From the NCBI RefSeq assembly GCF_016185115.1, contig NZ_JACPOF010000021.1, positions 124,001-188,000 on the forward strand: 64,000 nucleotides of DNA. Reading direction: 5' to 3'. Below, in pieces: positions 55,041 through 64,000 of the stretch (position 1 is the first letter of the stretch; each line of letters begins with the position of its first letter). The DNA comes from Polaromonas sp. (GTDB lineage: Bacteria; Pseudomonadota; Gammaproteobacteria; Burkholderiales; Burkholderiaceae_C). The position numbers were made by a program, and so were the translations under genes. The notes below the pieces were generated by a model. It saw only the letters and a list, made by a program, of their open reading frames with translations, was not told the origin of the DNA and made no database searches.

Positions 55041-55142
55041 TTCCAATTCCGATTAAAAACAATCACTGCGTTGCTTCGTCTTGCCGTGCTACAGCACTGT
55101 CTGCGACTTCGCGCCTTGTTCTCGCTTCTAATGGGAACTGGA
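55041..55142. repeat. Candidate dispersed repeat with inverted ends
   Basis: The 334-base gap after metH holds no gene. Its first 102 bases have imperfect inverted ends (ttccaattccgatta and taatgggaactgga) and a core with gccgtgctacagcac, which includes a small GTGCT/AGCAC stem. Repeats of this wording are, as I recall, common in betaproteobacterial intergenic DNA. The rest of the gap contains the 13-base palindrome gtttaccgtaaac at 55173-55185. Confidence 0.45.
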
Positions 55143-55374
55143 TAGGGTCGGCTTGGGCGAGCTTTACGGCGGGTTTACCGTAAACGGCCGGTATTTACAA
55201 AAAGACACGTGGCGTTTATTGGCCTTGTGTACCTTTTGGCCTGTAAAGCGTTGAGAGATTGCGCAACTCGCCAAAAGAGTGGCCAGCATGGTACAACCGC
55301 AAATTATGGGCTGGCGGTTGCCCTGACAGCCCGCCAACAGAGCGCCCAGAAAAGTCATACCGGAGGTCATTGCC

Positions 55375-56184
55375 ATGAACACATACAACACGGATAACCT
55401 GCAACCAGGCCAGCAACCCGCTTCTGCGGCGAACAAGCCGCTGTGGGCCGCAGTCGGAATTCTGGGCGTCGCCGTGCTCGCCATGGGCGGCTTCATGATT
55501 TACCAGCAGTCGAAACAGTCGCCGCCTGCGGAGAAGGTCGCCCTGGCGGCGCCATCACAGGCAGCGCTGGGTGCGCCGTCCATGGCGGCTTCCGCAACCG
55601 CCGCCGATGACATGATCGAGAAACCTGCTGCAGCTGCCAAACCCGCGCCTGTGCCAGTGCCTGCACAAAAGGTGGTCAAGCCAAAACCGGTTCCGAAACC
55701 CCAGCCTGCGACAGCAGGTGTCTCGCCCTCGCCTTCCTCGGTGCCTGTGCCGGTCGCGGTTGCGCCAGCACCTGTGTGCGGTTATTGCGGGTCGATTGAA
55801 TCCGTCACACCGGTGACGCGCTCCACCAAACCGCCGGGAGTGGGTGTTGGTACGGTTGCCGGCGGTGTGCTTGGCGCCGTGCTGGGCAACCAGATAGGCC
55901 AGGGCAATGGCCGCACGCTGGGCACCATCATAGGCGCGGTGGGCGGCGGCTTTGCTGGCAACGCCATCGAAGGCCAGATGCGCAAGGAAACTGTCTATCA
56001 GGTCAATGTCCGCATGGAAGACGGCTCCCACCGCACCATTGAGGTCGCCCAGCCACCTGCAGTGGGCAGCCGTGTGACGGTCGAAGGCTCGACCATCCGC
56101 AGCAATGATGGCGCCGTATATCGCGCTCCGGCGCCGGTGACGCCGAACGTCGTGCAGCCCGCCCCAGTGCAGCAGGGCGGCTGA
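55375..56184 (+). CDS. Glycine-zipper 2TM protein with Pro/Ala-rich linker
   Basis: This 269-residue membrane protein has one N-terminal helix (LWAAVGILGVAVLAMGGFMI), a long Pro/Ala/Lys linker (about residues 60-130), a CGYC pair, and a glycine-zipper 2TM stretch at about 160-200 (GVGTVAGGVLGAVLGNQIG and GTIIGAVGGGFAGNAIEG). A domain of the 17-kDa surface-antigen type then follows, YQVNVRMEDGSHRTIE. GGAGGTCATTGCC precedes its start. A strong terminator follows. The family is anchored to envelope integrity or stress. Confidence 0.85.
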   Translation: MNTYNTDNLQPGQQPASAANKPLWAAVGILGVAVLAMGGFMIYQQSKQSPPAEKVALAAPSQAALGAPSMAASATAADDMIEKPAAAAKPAPVPVPAQKVVKPKPVPKPQPATAGVSPSPSSVPVPVAVAPAPVCGYCGSIESVTPVTRSTKPPGVGVGTVAGGVLGAVLGNQIGQGNGRTLGTIIGAVGGGFAGNAIEGQMRKETVYQVNVRMEDGSHRTIEVAQPPAVGSRVTVEGSTIRSNDGAVYRAPAPVTPNVVQPAPVQQGG

Positions 56185-56206
56185 TAGCCGGAATGGCACG
56201 CTCGCC

Positions 56207-56240
56207 AAAAGGCACCGCATGAAAATGCGGTGCCTTTTTT
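56207..56240 (+). terminator. Rho-independent terminator of glycine-zipper gene
   Basis: Fourteen-base perfect arms (aaaaggcaccgcat/atgcggtgcctttt) around a GAAA tetraloop, followed by more T. It lies 22 bases after the stop. Confidence 0.93.
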
Positions 56241-56364
56241 CATGGCCGTCACCTCGGATTCTCCTGAAGGGCGGACGCTATCATTGCCCACCTGAAAGCG
56301 CCAATGCGGTCCGGGATTGTGTCCGTGACGCAACTGGCTTCACCTGTCGACGAAAAAAAGCAAT

Positions 56365-57666
56365 ATGTTCCGGCTTGTCCTCATTCTCTTTGGCGCTGAT
56401 GCGCTGATCAAGCGCTGGAAGATTTTCTTTTTTGCCGGTCTGCTGACCATGGCCGCAGCCGCCGTGTTGCTGGTTGACCTGGTGGATGGGGTGGCCAACG
56501 TCACGACCTGGGTGCTTGGCCTGTTTCTGCTCATCCAGGGACTGGCAGAGATAGCGGTAGGCGCCAGCCATACCGGTTCGCGCCGCCGGCTTGAAATGCT
56601 CCGGGGCGTCGCCATGGTCGTCGTCGCAAGCCTGGTGCTGGATTTTCCGTGGGACAACGCGTTGACTGCTGGTGTGCTTTTCGCCGCTGCATTTTTCTTC
56701 AATGGTGTCCTGCGCATTGCCTCCAGCCTGCTGGTCCGGTACCCGCGCTGGCGCCTGTCCAACCTGATTGGCTGGGGCTACCTGCTGATGGCCGTGCTCC
56801 TTGTCACCGAGTGGCCGCTCAGGCCGGAAATGAATGTTCCCTTTTGTCTGGGCCTGGCTTTGCTGGCAGGCGGCCATGTGCTGGCTCGCGGTGCCTGGCG
56901 CCTGCGACGGCTGCCACGCGGCTCAAGGCTGGCAGCCATTGAAATTTACCGCCGCCGCAGGGATTTCGCGGACATCCCTTCGCCTCCTCGCCCCGCTGTG
57001 GCAAATGCGGACAATCCGCATGCCATGGTTGTTCACGTCTGGACCGCTACTGGTCTGGCCGATGAGCGCGTACGCATGCCGCTGATCGACAGGTATCTTT
57101 TTGCCCTGTCGCGCAAGGGCAGCGTGACCACGGGTCATGTGGCGCTGTCGTGTGGCAATGATCTTTACATCAGCCATCATCCGCGCGTGCGGCTCAACAT
57201 CACGCAGCAAAACGTGGTTGACCAGGTGCGGGCTACCAGCAGTAACGATCATCCTGGGATGTGGCTGCCTTCCTATGCGCAGGAGGCCAGCGACACCCGG
57301 CCCGCGACTGTCAATATCCGCTTCCGTGTGTTTCAGCTCTCGCATCTGCAGGCTTTCTGGGACGATTACCAGCGGGATGACACCTATAACCTGACCAGTC
57401 GCAACTGCTCGGTTGCGGTGACGGAGGCGATTGACGCCGCAGTCGAAGGCGTATTTGCCGACAAGCCCTTCTGGCGAACCTTGCTGCGGCTTGCGGTGCA
57501 TCCGGACATGTGGCTTGCCGGCAGTGTCAGGGTGCGGGCGGAATCCATCGCCTGGACGCCGGGGTTGGCACTGGACTACGCCAGCGCCCTGAGGCGCATC
57601 ACGCATCCCCGCCATGACCTGAAAATGCATCTGTCGCACTGGTTGAAAGCGCGGCGCCGTCATTGA
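56365..57666 (+). CDS. HdeD-like membrane protein fused to a permuted papain-like domain
   Basis: The first 190 residues have about five to six membrane helices of the HdeD/DUF308 type (KIFFFAGLLTMAAAAVLLVDL, TWVLGLFLLIQGLAEIAVGA, AMVVVASLVLDFPW and others). After a linker, residues 220-400 form a soluble domain with TGHVALSC (His258), ISHHP, and TSRNCSVAVTEAI (Cys348). A histidine before a cysteine is the order of circularly permuted NlpC/P60 or LRAT-like papain-fold enzymes. Enzyme activity is inferred only. It stands alone and converges with comM. Confidence 0.75.
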   Translation: MFRLVLILFGADALIKRWKIFFFAGLLTMAAAAVLLVDLVDGVANVTTWVLGLFLLIQGLAEIAVGASHTGSRRRLEMLRGVAMVVVASLVLDFPWDNALTAGVLFAAAFFFNGVLRIASSLLVRYPRWRLSNLIGWGYLLMAVLLVTEWPLRPEMNVPFCLGLALLAGGHVLARGAWRLRRLPRGSRLAAIEIYRRRRDFADIPSPPRPAVANADNPHAMVVHVWTATGLADERVRMPLIDRYLFALSRKGSVTTGHVALSCGNDLYISHHPRVRLNITQQNVVDQVRATSSNDHPGMWLPSYAQEASDTRPATVNIRFRVFQLSHLQAFWDDYQRDDTYNLTSRNCSVAVTEAIDAAVEGVFADKPFWRTLLRLAVHPDMWLAGSVRVRAESIAWTPGLALDYASALRRITHPRHDLKMHLSHWLKARRRH

Positions 57667-57681
57667 AGACGCCGCGGTCTG

Positions 57682-59226
57682 TCAGGTGGCGGCCTTGAGC
57701 GAACGCCGGTATTGAACCGCTTCGGCCACGTGAGTCACCTGAACTGTTTCCGCGCCGGCGAGGTCGGCAATGGTTCGTGCGACTTTCAGGCAGCGGTGAA
57801 TGCTGCGGCCTGACCAGCCCAGCCGGGCTGCCGCCGTGTTGAGGAATTTTGCAGAGGCAGCGTCCAGCCGGCACTGCTCGTCAATCGCCTGGCCTTCAAG
57901 CGCCTGGTTGCTGCTGCCTTGCCGCGCGATGGAGCGTTGCCTGGCCTGAACCACACGCTCGCGTATGGCTTGTGTTTTCTCGCCGGGCGCGCTGTTGATG
58001 AGTTCATCTGCAGCCAGACTGCCCACTTCGACGTGCAGGTCAATGCGGTCCAGCAAGGGGCCGCTCAACTTGCCCTGGTAGCGCGAGACCTGCTCTGGCG
58101 AGCATCGGCAGGTGCGCAGGGTAGAGCCGAGATAACCGCAGGGGCAGGGGTTCATGGCGGCAATCAGCTGGAAGCGTGCAGGGAACTCGGCCCGCTGTGC
58201 AGCCCGCGAGATGGTGATGTGGCCTGATTCAAGTGGTTCGCGCAATGCTTCCAGCGCTGCGCGCGGAAACTCCGGCAGTTCATCCAGGAATAAAACGCCC
58301 CTGTGCGCCAGTGAGATTTCGCCCGGGCGTGGCGGGGATCCGCCGCCAACGAGCGCCACGGCGCTGGCTGTGTGATGCGGGGCGCACGTGGGCCTGACAG
58401 CCCATTGGTCGAGCGAAAAGCGCCCGCCCAGTGACCCGACCGCAGCGCTCTCAAGCGCCTCTTCGGTGGTCATGGCCGGCAGCAGGCCTGCAAAGCGCTG
58501 TGCCAGCATGGATTTGCCGGAGCCCGGGGCGCCGACCATCAGCACGCTGTGTCCGCCTGCTGCCGCGATCTCCAGCGCCCGCCGTGCCGCTGCCTGCCCC
58601 TTCACGTCTGCCATGTCGGCATAAGGTATGTGGACAGATGGTTCGGCGGCATGGATGCGGCTCCAGCCCTCCTGCTCTTCTGTGGCGGCATCGCCCGGCA
58701 AAAACCGTCTCACAACGTCCAGCAGATGCAGTGCGCCGTAAATTTCGGCGCCCGGTACCAGGGCGGCTTCCTGGGCGCTGCCCGCCGGGAGTACCAGTCT
58801 CGGCATGCTGCTCGTGTGGCCGCCAGCATTGCGGTTGATGGCCAGGCTCATGGCCAGCGCGCCGCGTACAGGACGCAGTTCGCCACCCAGCGACAGCTCG
58901 CCGGCAAATTCATAGCCCTGCATCTTCAGGGGGTCGAGCTGCCCGCTGGCGGCAAGAATACCCAGCGCGATCGGAAGATCAAAGCGGCCGGAGTCCTTGG
59001 GCAAGTCCGCAGGAGCCAGATTGACGGTGATTCTTTTGTTGGACGGAAACTCCAGCCCGGTATTCTGAATTGCAGAGCGCACCCGCTCGCGGGCTTCCTT
59101 GACCTCTGTTTCTGCAAGCCCCACAAGCGTGAAGCTGGGCAGCCCGTTTGCCAGATGAACCTCTACAAAAACCGGGCGCGCCTCCATTCCCAGCAGTGCA
59201 CGACTGTGCACTAAAGACAAGCTCAT
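57682..59226 (-). CDS. comM: ComM/YifB family Mg-chelatase-like AAA ATPase
   Basis: This 514-residue ATPase of the ComM family aids branch migration in natural transformation and recombination. An N-terminal Lon-type fold (about residues 1-160) leads to the AAA module with Walker A GAPGSGKSMLAQRF near residue 228, Walker B VLFLDELPEF near 300, a zinc-like MNPCPCGYLGS...CRC loop, and a Mg-chelatase C-terminus. It begins MSLSLVHSRALLGMEA, the family start. Confidence 0.95.
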   Translation of the reverse strand: MSLSLVHSRALLGMEARPVFVEVHLANGLPSFTLVGLAETEVKEARERVRSAIQNTGLEFPSNKRITVNLAPADLPKDSGRFDLPIALGILAASGQLDPLKMQGYEFAGELSLGGELRPVRGALAMSLAINRNAGGHTSSMPRLVLPAGSAQEAALVPGAEIYGALHLLDVVRRFLPGDAATEEQEGWSRIHAAEPSVHIPYADMADVKGQAAARRALEIAAAGGHSVLMVGAPGSGKSMLAQRFAGLLPAMTTEEALESAAVGSLGGRFSLDQWAVRPTCAPHHTASAVALVGGGSPPRPGEISLAHRGVLFLDELPEFPRAALEALREPLESGHITISRAAQRAEFPARFQLIAAMNPCPCGYLGSTLRTCRCSPEQVSRYQGKLSGPLLDRIDLHVEVGSLAADELINSAPGEKTQAIRERVVQARQRSIARQGSSNQALEGQAIDEQCRLDAASAKFLNTAAARLGWSGRSIHRCLKVARTIADLAGAETVQVTHVAEAVQYRRSLKAAT

Positions 59227-59246
59227 CCGAAAATCCCCCCATGAAA

Positions 59247-59285
59247 TGCATCAATGTTGTGCATATTTGCGACCAACTTGGTGCA
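59247..59285. promoter_or_regulatory. Two NtrC-like enhancer boxes
   Basis: Box 1 (59247-59263) reads TGCA...TGCA with 17 bases and matches the NtrC pattern TGCACCANNNTGGTGCA at all positions but two. Box 2 (59269-59285) has the perfect right half ACCA-N3-TGGTGCA and a weak left half. Their centres are 22 bases apart, about two helical turns, and they lie 93-131 bases upstream of the sigma-54 site. Confidence 0.7.
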
Positions 59286-59377
59286 TCTTTATTTTTAGTG
59301 GTATTTACCCCACGCAAGCTATAACGCGTCAGTCCTTGCGTCGGTAGACTTCGCCTGTTCATGCAAGGAATTTGCTT

Positions 59378-59392
59378 TGGCACGGTCCGTGC
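59378..59392 (+). promoter_or_regulatory. Sigma-54 promoter of the porin-glnK-amtB locus
   Basis: TGGCACGGTCCGTGC matches the -24/-12 consensus TGGCACG-N4-TTGC with one change and the correct GG-to-GC spacing. It lies 58 bases before the porin start, downstream of two NtrC-like boxes. A nitrogen-limitation promoter is the natural reading. Confidence 0.8.
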
Positions 59393-59450
59393 TAGACGGT
59401 ACTCGCTTGAATAGCCTCGTTAACTTAAACAACTCTCTCCGGAGCATTCC

Positions 59451-60669
<1,219 letters not shown>

Positions 60670-60708
60670 GGCCTCACCCATCTACAAGCCAAAAAAGAGA
60701 ACACTGAC

Positions 60709-62271
60709 ATGAAAAAACTACTTGCTTCCCTGGTACTGGGATTGAGTTTGCTGGCCTCGGGCGCCGCCGTGCTTGCGCAGGCACCTGCTGCTTCCGCCGC
60801 TTCCGCCGCTTCCGCTGCTCCTGCAGCTGAAGCCAAACCGGCCGCCTCTGCAGCTGCTCCCGCTGCTTCTGCCGCACCAGCCTCCGCAGCTGCTGCACCA
60901 GCGCCTGCTGCCGCCGCTTCTGCTCCTCCTGCACCCGTTCCCAACAAGGGCGACACCACCTGGATGATGGTGTCCACCCTCCTCGTGATCCTGATGACCG
61001 TCCCTGGCCTGGCCCTGTTCTACGGCGGTCTGGTCCGCAGCAAGAACATGCTGTCCGTCCTGATGCAGGTCATGGTGACCTTCTCCATGATTGTCGTCCT
61101 CTGGGTGCTCTACGGCTACAGCCTGGCATTCACGGAAGGCAATGCCTTCTTCGGCGGCTTTGACAGGCTCTTCATGAAGGGTATCTGGGACAACGCTGCC
61201 GGCACATTTGCGAGTGCGGCAACCTTCAGCAAGGGCGTCGTGATTCCCGAGATCGTCTTTGCTGCATTCCAGGCTACCTTCGCCGGTATCACCTGCTGCC
61301 TGATCGTCGGTGCTTTCGCAGAACGTATCAAGTTCTCCGCAGTACTGCTGTTCATGGCCCTGTGGTTCACCTTCAGCTACGCTCCTGTTGCCCATATGGT
61401 CTGGTTCTGGATGGGTCCTGATGCCTACACCGGCAAGGAAGTCGTCGATGCAATGAACGCCAAGGCCGGTTACATCTGGCAGATGGGCGCCCTTGACTTC
61501 GCCGGCGGTACTGTCGTGCACATCAACGCCGCTGTTGCCGGCCTGGTCGGTGCCTACATGGTTGGCAAGCGTATTGGCTACGGCAAGGAAGCCATGGCTC
61601 CTCACAGCCTGACGCTGACCATGGTCGGTGCTTCCCTTCTGTGGGTGGGCTGGTTCGGTTTCAATGCCGGCTCCGCACTCGAAGCCAACGGTTTCGCAGC
61701 TCTCGCCTTCATCAATACCCTGGTTGCAACCGCAGCTGCTGTGCTGGCATGGTCTGTTGGTGAAGCGCTGATGCGCGGCAAGGCTTCCATGCTCGGCGCC
61801 GCATCCGGTGCAGTGGCAGGCCTCGTGGCCATCACGCCAGCAGCCGGCAACGTCGGCATCGGTGGCGGCCTGGTTATCGGCCTGGTTGCCGGCTTCGCAT
61901 GCCTCTGGGGTGTGAACGGCCTGAAGAAACTGCTGGGTGCTGACGACTCGCTCGACGTGTTCGGCGTGCACGGTATCGGCGGTATCCTCGGCGCCCTGCT
62001 GACCGGCGTGTTCAATTCGCCAAGCCTGGGTGGCCCTGGCTACACCGCTGACTGGGTGACAGCCACCATGGTTACTGCTGCCGATTTCTCCGTGGTGTCG
62101 CAACTGTGGATCCAGGCCAAGGCTGTGCTGATCACCATCGTCTGGTCCGGTGTCGTGTCCTTCATCGCTTACAAGGTTGTTGACCTGACCATCGGTCTGC
62201 GTGTCAGCGAAGAAGATGAACGCGAAGGCCTGGACATCACGTCCCACGGCGAAACTGCCTACAACCGCTAA
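60709..62271 (+). CDS. amtB: Ammonium transporter AmtB with Ala/Pro-rich N-terminus
   Basis: This 520-residue ammonium channel has a signal peptide followed by about 60 residues of almost pure Ala, Ser and Pro (about 20-80). The Amt core follows, with the twin histidines in FAGGTVVHINAAVAG and DVFGVHGIGGILG and typical membrane helices from TTWMMVSTLLVILMTVPGLALF on. It moves ammonium inward; GlnK closes it. AAGAGAACACTGAC precedes its start. The long, low-complexity periplasmic tail is unusual in length. Three genes form the nitrogen locus. Confidence 0.96.
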   Translation: MKKLLASLVLGLSLLASGAAVLAQAPAASAASAASAAPAAEAKPAASAAAPAASAAPASAAAAPAPAAAASAPPAPVPNKGDTTWMMVSTLLVILMTVPGLALFYGGLVRSKNMLSVLMQVMVTFSMIVVLWVLYGYSLAFTEGNAFFGGFDRLFMKGIWDNAAGTFASAATFSKGVVIPEIVFAAFQATFAGITCCLIVGAFAERIKFSAVLLFMALWFTFSYAPVAHMVWFWMGPDAYTGKEVVDAMNAKAGYIWQMGALDFAGGTVVHINAAVAGLVGAYMVGKRIGYGKEAMAPHSLTLTMVGASLLWVGWFGFNAGSALEANGFAALAFINTLVATAAAVLAWSVGEALMRGKASMLGAASGAVAGLVAITPAAGNVGIGGGLVIGLVAGFACLWGVNGLKKLLGADDSLDVFGVHGIGGILGALLTGVFNSPSLGGPGYTADWVTATMVTAADFSVVSQLWIQAKAVLITIVWSGVVSFIAYKVVDLTIGLRVSEEDEREGLDITSHGETAYNR

Positions 62272-62285
62272 GAATTAACCGGACT

Positions 62286-62311
62286 GCCCTGAATTCGAAA
62301 GCTTTCAGGGC
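62286..62311 (+). terminator. Hairpin after amtB
   Basis: Eight-base arms GCCCTGAA/TTCAGGGC around a 10-base loop, 15 bases after the amtB stop. No T run follows; the second hairpin at 62348 is the likely terminator. Confidence 0.5.
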
Positions 62312-62347
62312 GCTCTGTTAATAGCTAGAGAGTCTCCTTTGGATGTT

Positions 62348-62383
62348 CAGCCTGCCGGTGCAAACTGGCAGGCTGTTTTTTTT
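62348..62383 (+). terminator. Rho-independent terminator of amtB
   Basis: Arms cagcctgcc and ggcaggctg pair perfectly, followed by eight T residues. This is the strong terminator of the porin-glnK-amtB locus. Confidence 0.93.
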
Positions 62384-62440
62384 GCCTGTACAGTTTGTGA
62401 TCACACCCGACCAAGCTGACCAAAGCTGAACAAGGCATCC

Positions 62441-63379
62441 ATGACCTGGCAAACTGTCGTCACACAACCCTCTGCCCTGGGCGAATCACCCTTCTGGCAC
62501 CCTGACGAGCAGATGCTTTACTGGGTGGATATTCCCGGCAGGCAGGTTCACCGCCTCAATGTCTTCATGGGCAGCATTGAAAGCTGGGCCATGCCGTCGG
62601 AGCCCGGCAGCATCGCACCCGTGAAAGACGCTGCAGGCGGAAGCGACGGCCTGGTGATCGCCTTGCGCGACGGCATTTACCGCGCGAGGCACTGGGGCGC
62701 TGAGCTGCAGTTGATCGCGCCTGCCCTGCATGACCCGGCCAGCAGCCGCTTCAATGACGGTAAAGCCGACCCGGCGGGCCGCTTCTGGGTTGGCACGATT
62801 TACGAGCCGCGTAACGCGGCAAAGGCGCAACTTTATTCACTCGATGCCCGGACTCCAATGCCCGGCCAGATGTATGGATTGCGAGTCATGGCCGGTGGCG
62901 CCACAACCGCCAACGGACTGGCCTGGTCACCCGATGCCAAAACCATTTACTGGTCAGATACGCCCTCACACACCATACGCGCCTGGGACTGGGACATCGA
63001 TGCCAACACCATGGGCGGCGAGCGCATCTTCAAGCGCTGGCCGGCCAAACCGGCAGGCTGGCAGAGCGGCATGCCCGGCTACGATGGCCGCCCTGATGGT
63101 GCGGCGGTTGATGTGCAGGGCAACTATTACGTGGCCATGTTTGAAGGCGCGCGTGTGCTCAAGCTCTCGCCGCAGGGTGAGGTGCTCACAGACATACCTG
63201 TGCCCACGCAGTGTCCGACCATGCCCTGTTTTGGCGGCGCCGACCTGCATACGCTCTACCTCACCAGCGCGCGCCAGAACCGACCTGATGCCGAGTTGCA
63301 AACCTACCCCGACTCGGGCTGCGTGTTCTCCATGCAGGTCGATGTGCCGGGGATGCCGGTCAATTTTTTCATCGATTGA
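62441..63379 (+). CDS. SMP-30/gluconolactonase family protein
   Basis: This 312-residue beta-propeller protein has the SMP-30/gluconolactonase motifs ALGESPFWHPDEQMLYWVDI, RFNDGKADPAGRFWVGTI (with the metal-binding glutamate and asparagine), NGLAWSPDAKTIYWSDT and DGAAVDVQGNYYVAMFEGARV. It hydrolyses sugar or other lactones with a divalent metal. No sugar-oxidation genes are near; the next gene is glcE. Confidence 0.92.
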   Translation: MTWQTVVTQPSALGESPFWHPDEQMLYWVDIPGRQVHRLNVFMGSIESWAMPSEPGSIAPVKDAAGGSDGLVIALRDGIYRARHWGAELQLIAPALHDPASSRFNDGKADPAGRFWVGTIYEPRNAAKAQLYSLDARTPMPGQMYGLRVMAGGATTANGLAWSPDAKTIYWSDTPSHTIRAWDWDIDANTMGGERIFKRWPAKPAGWQSGMPGYDGRPDGAAVDVQGNYYVAMFEGARVLKLSPQGEVLTDIPVPTQCPTMPCFGGADLHTLYLTSARQNRPDAELQTYPDSGCVFSMQVDVPGMPVNFFID

Positions 63380-63470
63380 GCAGTTGCATCCGGCGCGCCA
63401 AAAAAACCGAACAGCCCGCGTTCAAAAAATTCAAACTCTGCGACCTGCACCCCGCGTAACATCAAGGCCC

Positions 63471-64000
63471 ATGGATTTCCACGCTAACGCCATTGCTTCC
63501 CTTGCCGACCGCGTGCGCAGCGCCGCTGCAGTCGCAACGCCACTGCGCATCAGAGGCGGGGGCAGCAAGGATTTTTACGGCCAGGCGTTGACAGGCGAGG
63601 TTCTTGAAACAACGACGCTTGCAGGTGTGACCAGCTATGAGCCCAGTGAGCTGGTCGTCACTGCAGGCGCCGGCACACCGCTGGCGGAGCTCGAAGCCTT
63701 GCTGGCCGGGCATGGCCAGTGTCTGCCTTTCGAGCCGCCGCACTTTGCCGGCAAGGCAACGGTTGGCGGCATGGTGGCCAGCGGCTTCAGCGGTCCGGCG
63801 CGTGCCAGTGCGGGGGCGGTGCGCGATTATGTTTTGGGCCTGCAGCTCATCAACGGCAGGGGTGAACACCTTACCTTTGGCGGCCAGGTCATGAAAAACG
63901 TCGCCGGTTACGACGTTTCACGCCTCATGGCCGGGGCCATGGGTACGCTGGGGCTGATCACCGAAGTCAGCCTCAAGGTGTTGCCGGTGGCCCCTGCCGA
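63471..64000 (+). CDS. glcE: Glycolate oxidase FAD-binding subunit, 3' truncated
   Basis: The first 176 residues of a PCMH-type FAD protein, beginning MDFHANAIASLADRVRSAAA. TPLRIRGGGSKDFYG, LVVTAGAGTPLAELEALLAGHGQCLPFEPPHF, and ATVGGMVASGFSGPARASAGAVRDYVLG match GlcE, the second flavin subunit of glycolate oxidase, which works with GlcD and GlcF. The frame is open at the window end. The call rests on the short N-terminus without the GlcD-type extra region. Confidence 0.88.
   Translation, partial: MDFHANAIASLADRVRSAAAVATPLRIRGGGSKDFYGQALTGEVLETTTLAGVTSYEPSELVVTAGAGTPLAELEALLAGHGQCLPFEPPHFAGKATVGGMVASGFSGPARASAGAVRDYVLGLQLINGRGEHLTFGGQVMKNVAGYDVSRLMAGAMGTLGLITEVSLKVLPVAPA

Noticed and set aside
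60718..62247. Reverse open frame of 509 codons
   Set aside because: It mirrors amtB exactly in an antisense frame, a by-product of GC-rich codon use.

Overview
The window reads as chromosomal DNA of a GC-rich betaproteobacterium, most likely Burkholderiales, family Comamonadaceae (Polaromonas, Rhodoferax or Variovorax type). The reasons are four Bug-type (tripartite tricarboxylate) solute-binding proteins, a BktB-type thiolase, a methionine synthase split into two genes with an S-adenosylhomocysteine riboswitch before the second part, a glnK-amtB locus, and several dispersed non-coding repeats of the kind scattered through Comamonadaceae genomes. The genus is inferred from gene content only. 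No rRNA, tRNA, CRISPR array, transposase or phage gene was seen.

Positions 1-18712 hold a large catabolic island. A partial Bug protein and an MmgE/PrpD-family gene run forward and converge on a long reverse-strand set (18712 down to 2010). In transcription order this set has a Tat-exported Bug protein, a short-chain dehydrogenase, two dissimilar acyl-CoA dehydrogenases that look like the two subunits of one enzyme, an ADP-forming acyl-CoA ligase, a thiolase-fold protein without the catalytic cysteine, a DUF35 protein and a MaoC hydratase. A second Bug protein follows, then an Asp/Glu racemase-like protein, an HMG-CoA-lyase-like aldolase, two hot-dog dehydratase subunits, an AMP-forming acyl-CoA ligase, an FAD-linked oxidase and a lactonase-like metallo-hydrolase. 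Many of these genes overlap by four bases. A divergent LysR gene (18996) probably regulates the set, and a conserved element of about 32 bp occurs before both internal Bug genes. Together they suggest uptake, CoA activation, dehydrogenation, hydration and aldol-type cleavage of an unidentified, probably branched or alicyclic, carboxylic acid.

Positions 19913-32436 carry a flavin reductase, an M14 peptidase, a beta-ketothiolase, a PHB-depolymerase-family esterase, a TetR regulator, a phosphoesterase, an orphan PAS histidine kinase and a LysR-Bug pair. A composite inverted repeat lies at 23574-23883. Positions 32543-45849 carry GTP-type PEP carboxykinase, a Slam-like outer-membrane protein paired with a FecR-domain protein, threonine ammonia-lyase, a double-AAA ATPase, and a flavoprotein-ferredoxin-binding-protein operon.

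Positions 46092-55040 carry a 7TM-DISM protein with a degenerate GGDEF domain, RecQ, a rhodanese and the split metH with a cyclic-nucleotide-binding protein encoded antisense between its halves. Positions 55375-64000 carry a glycine-zipper protein, a membrane protein fused to a probable permuted papain-like domain, ComM, a nitrogen-regulated porin-glnK-amtB locus (two NtrC-like boxes plus a sigma-54 promoter), an SMP-30 lactonase and the start of glcE.
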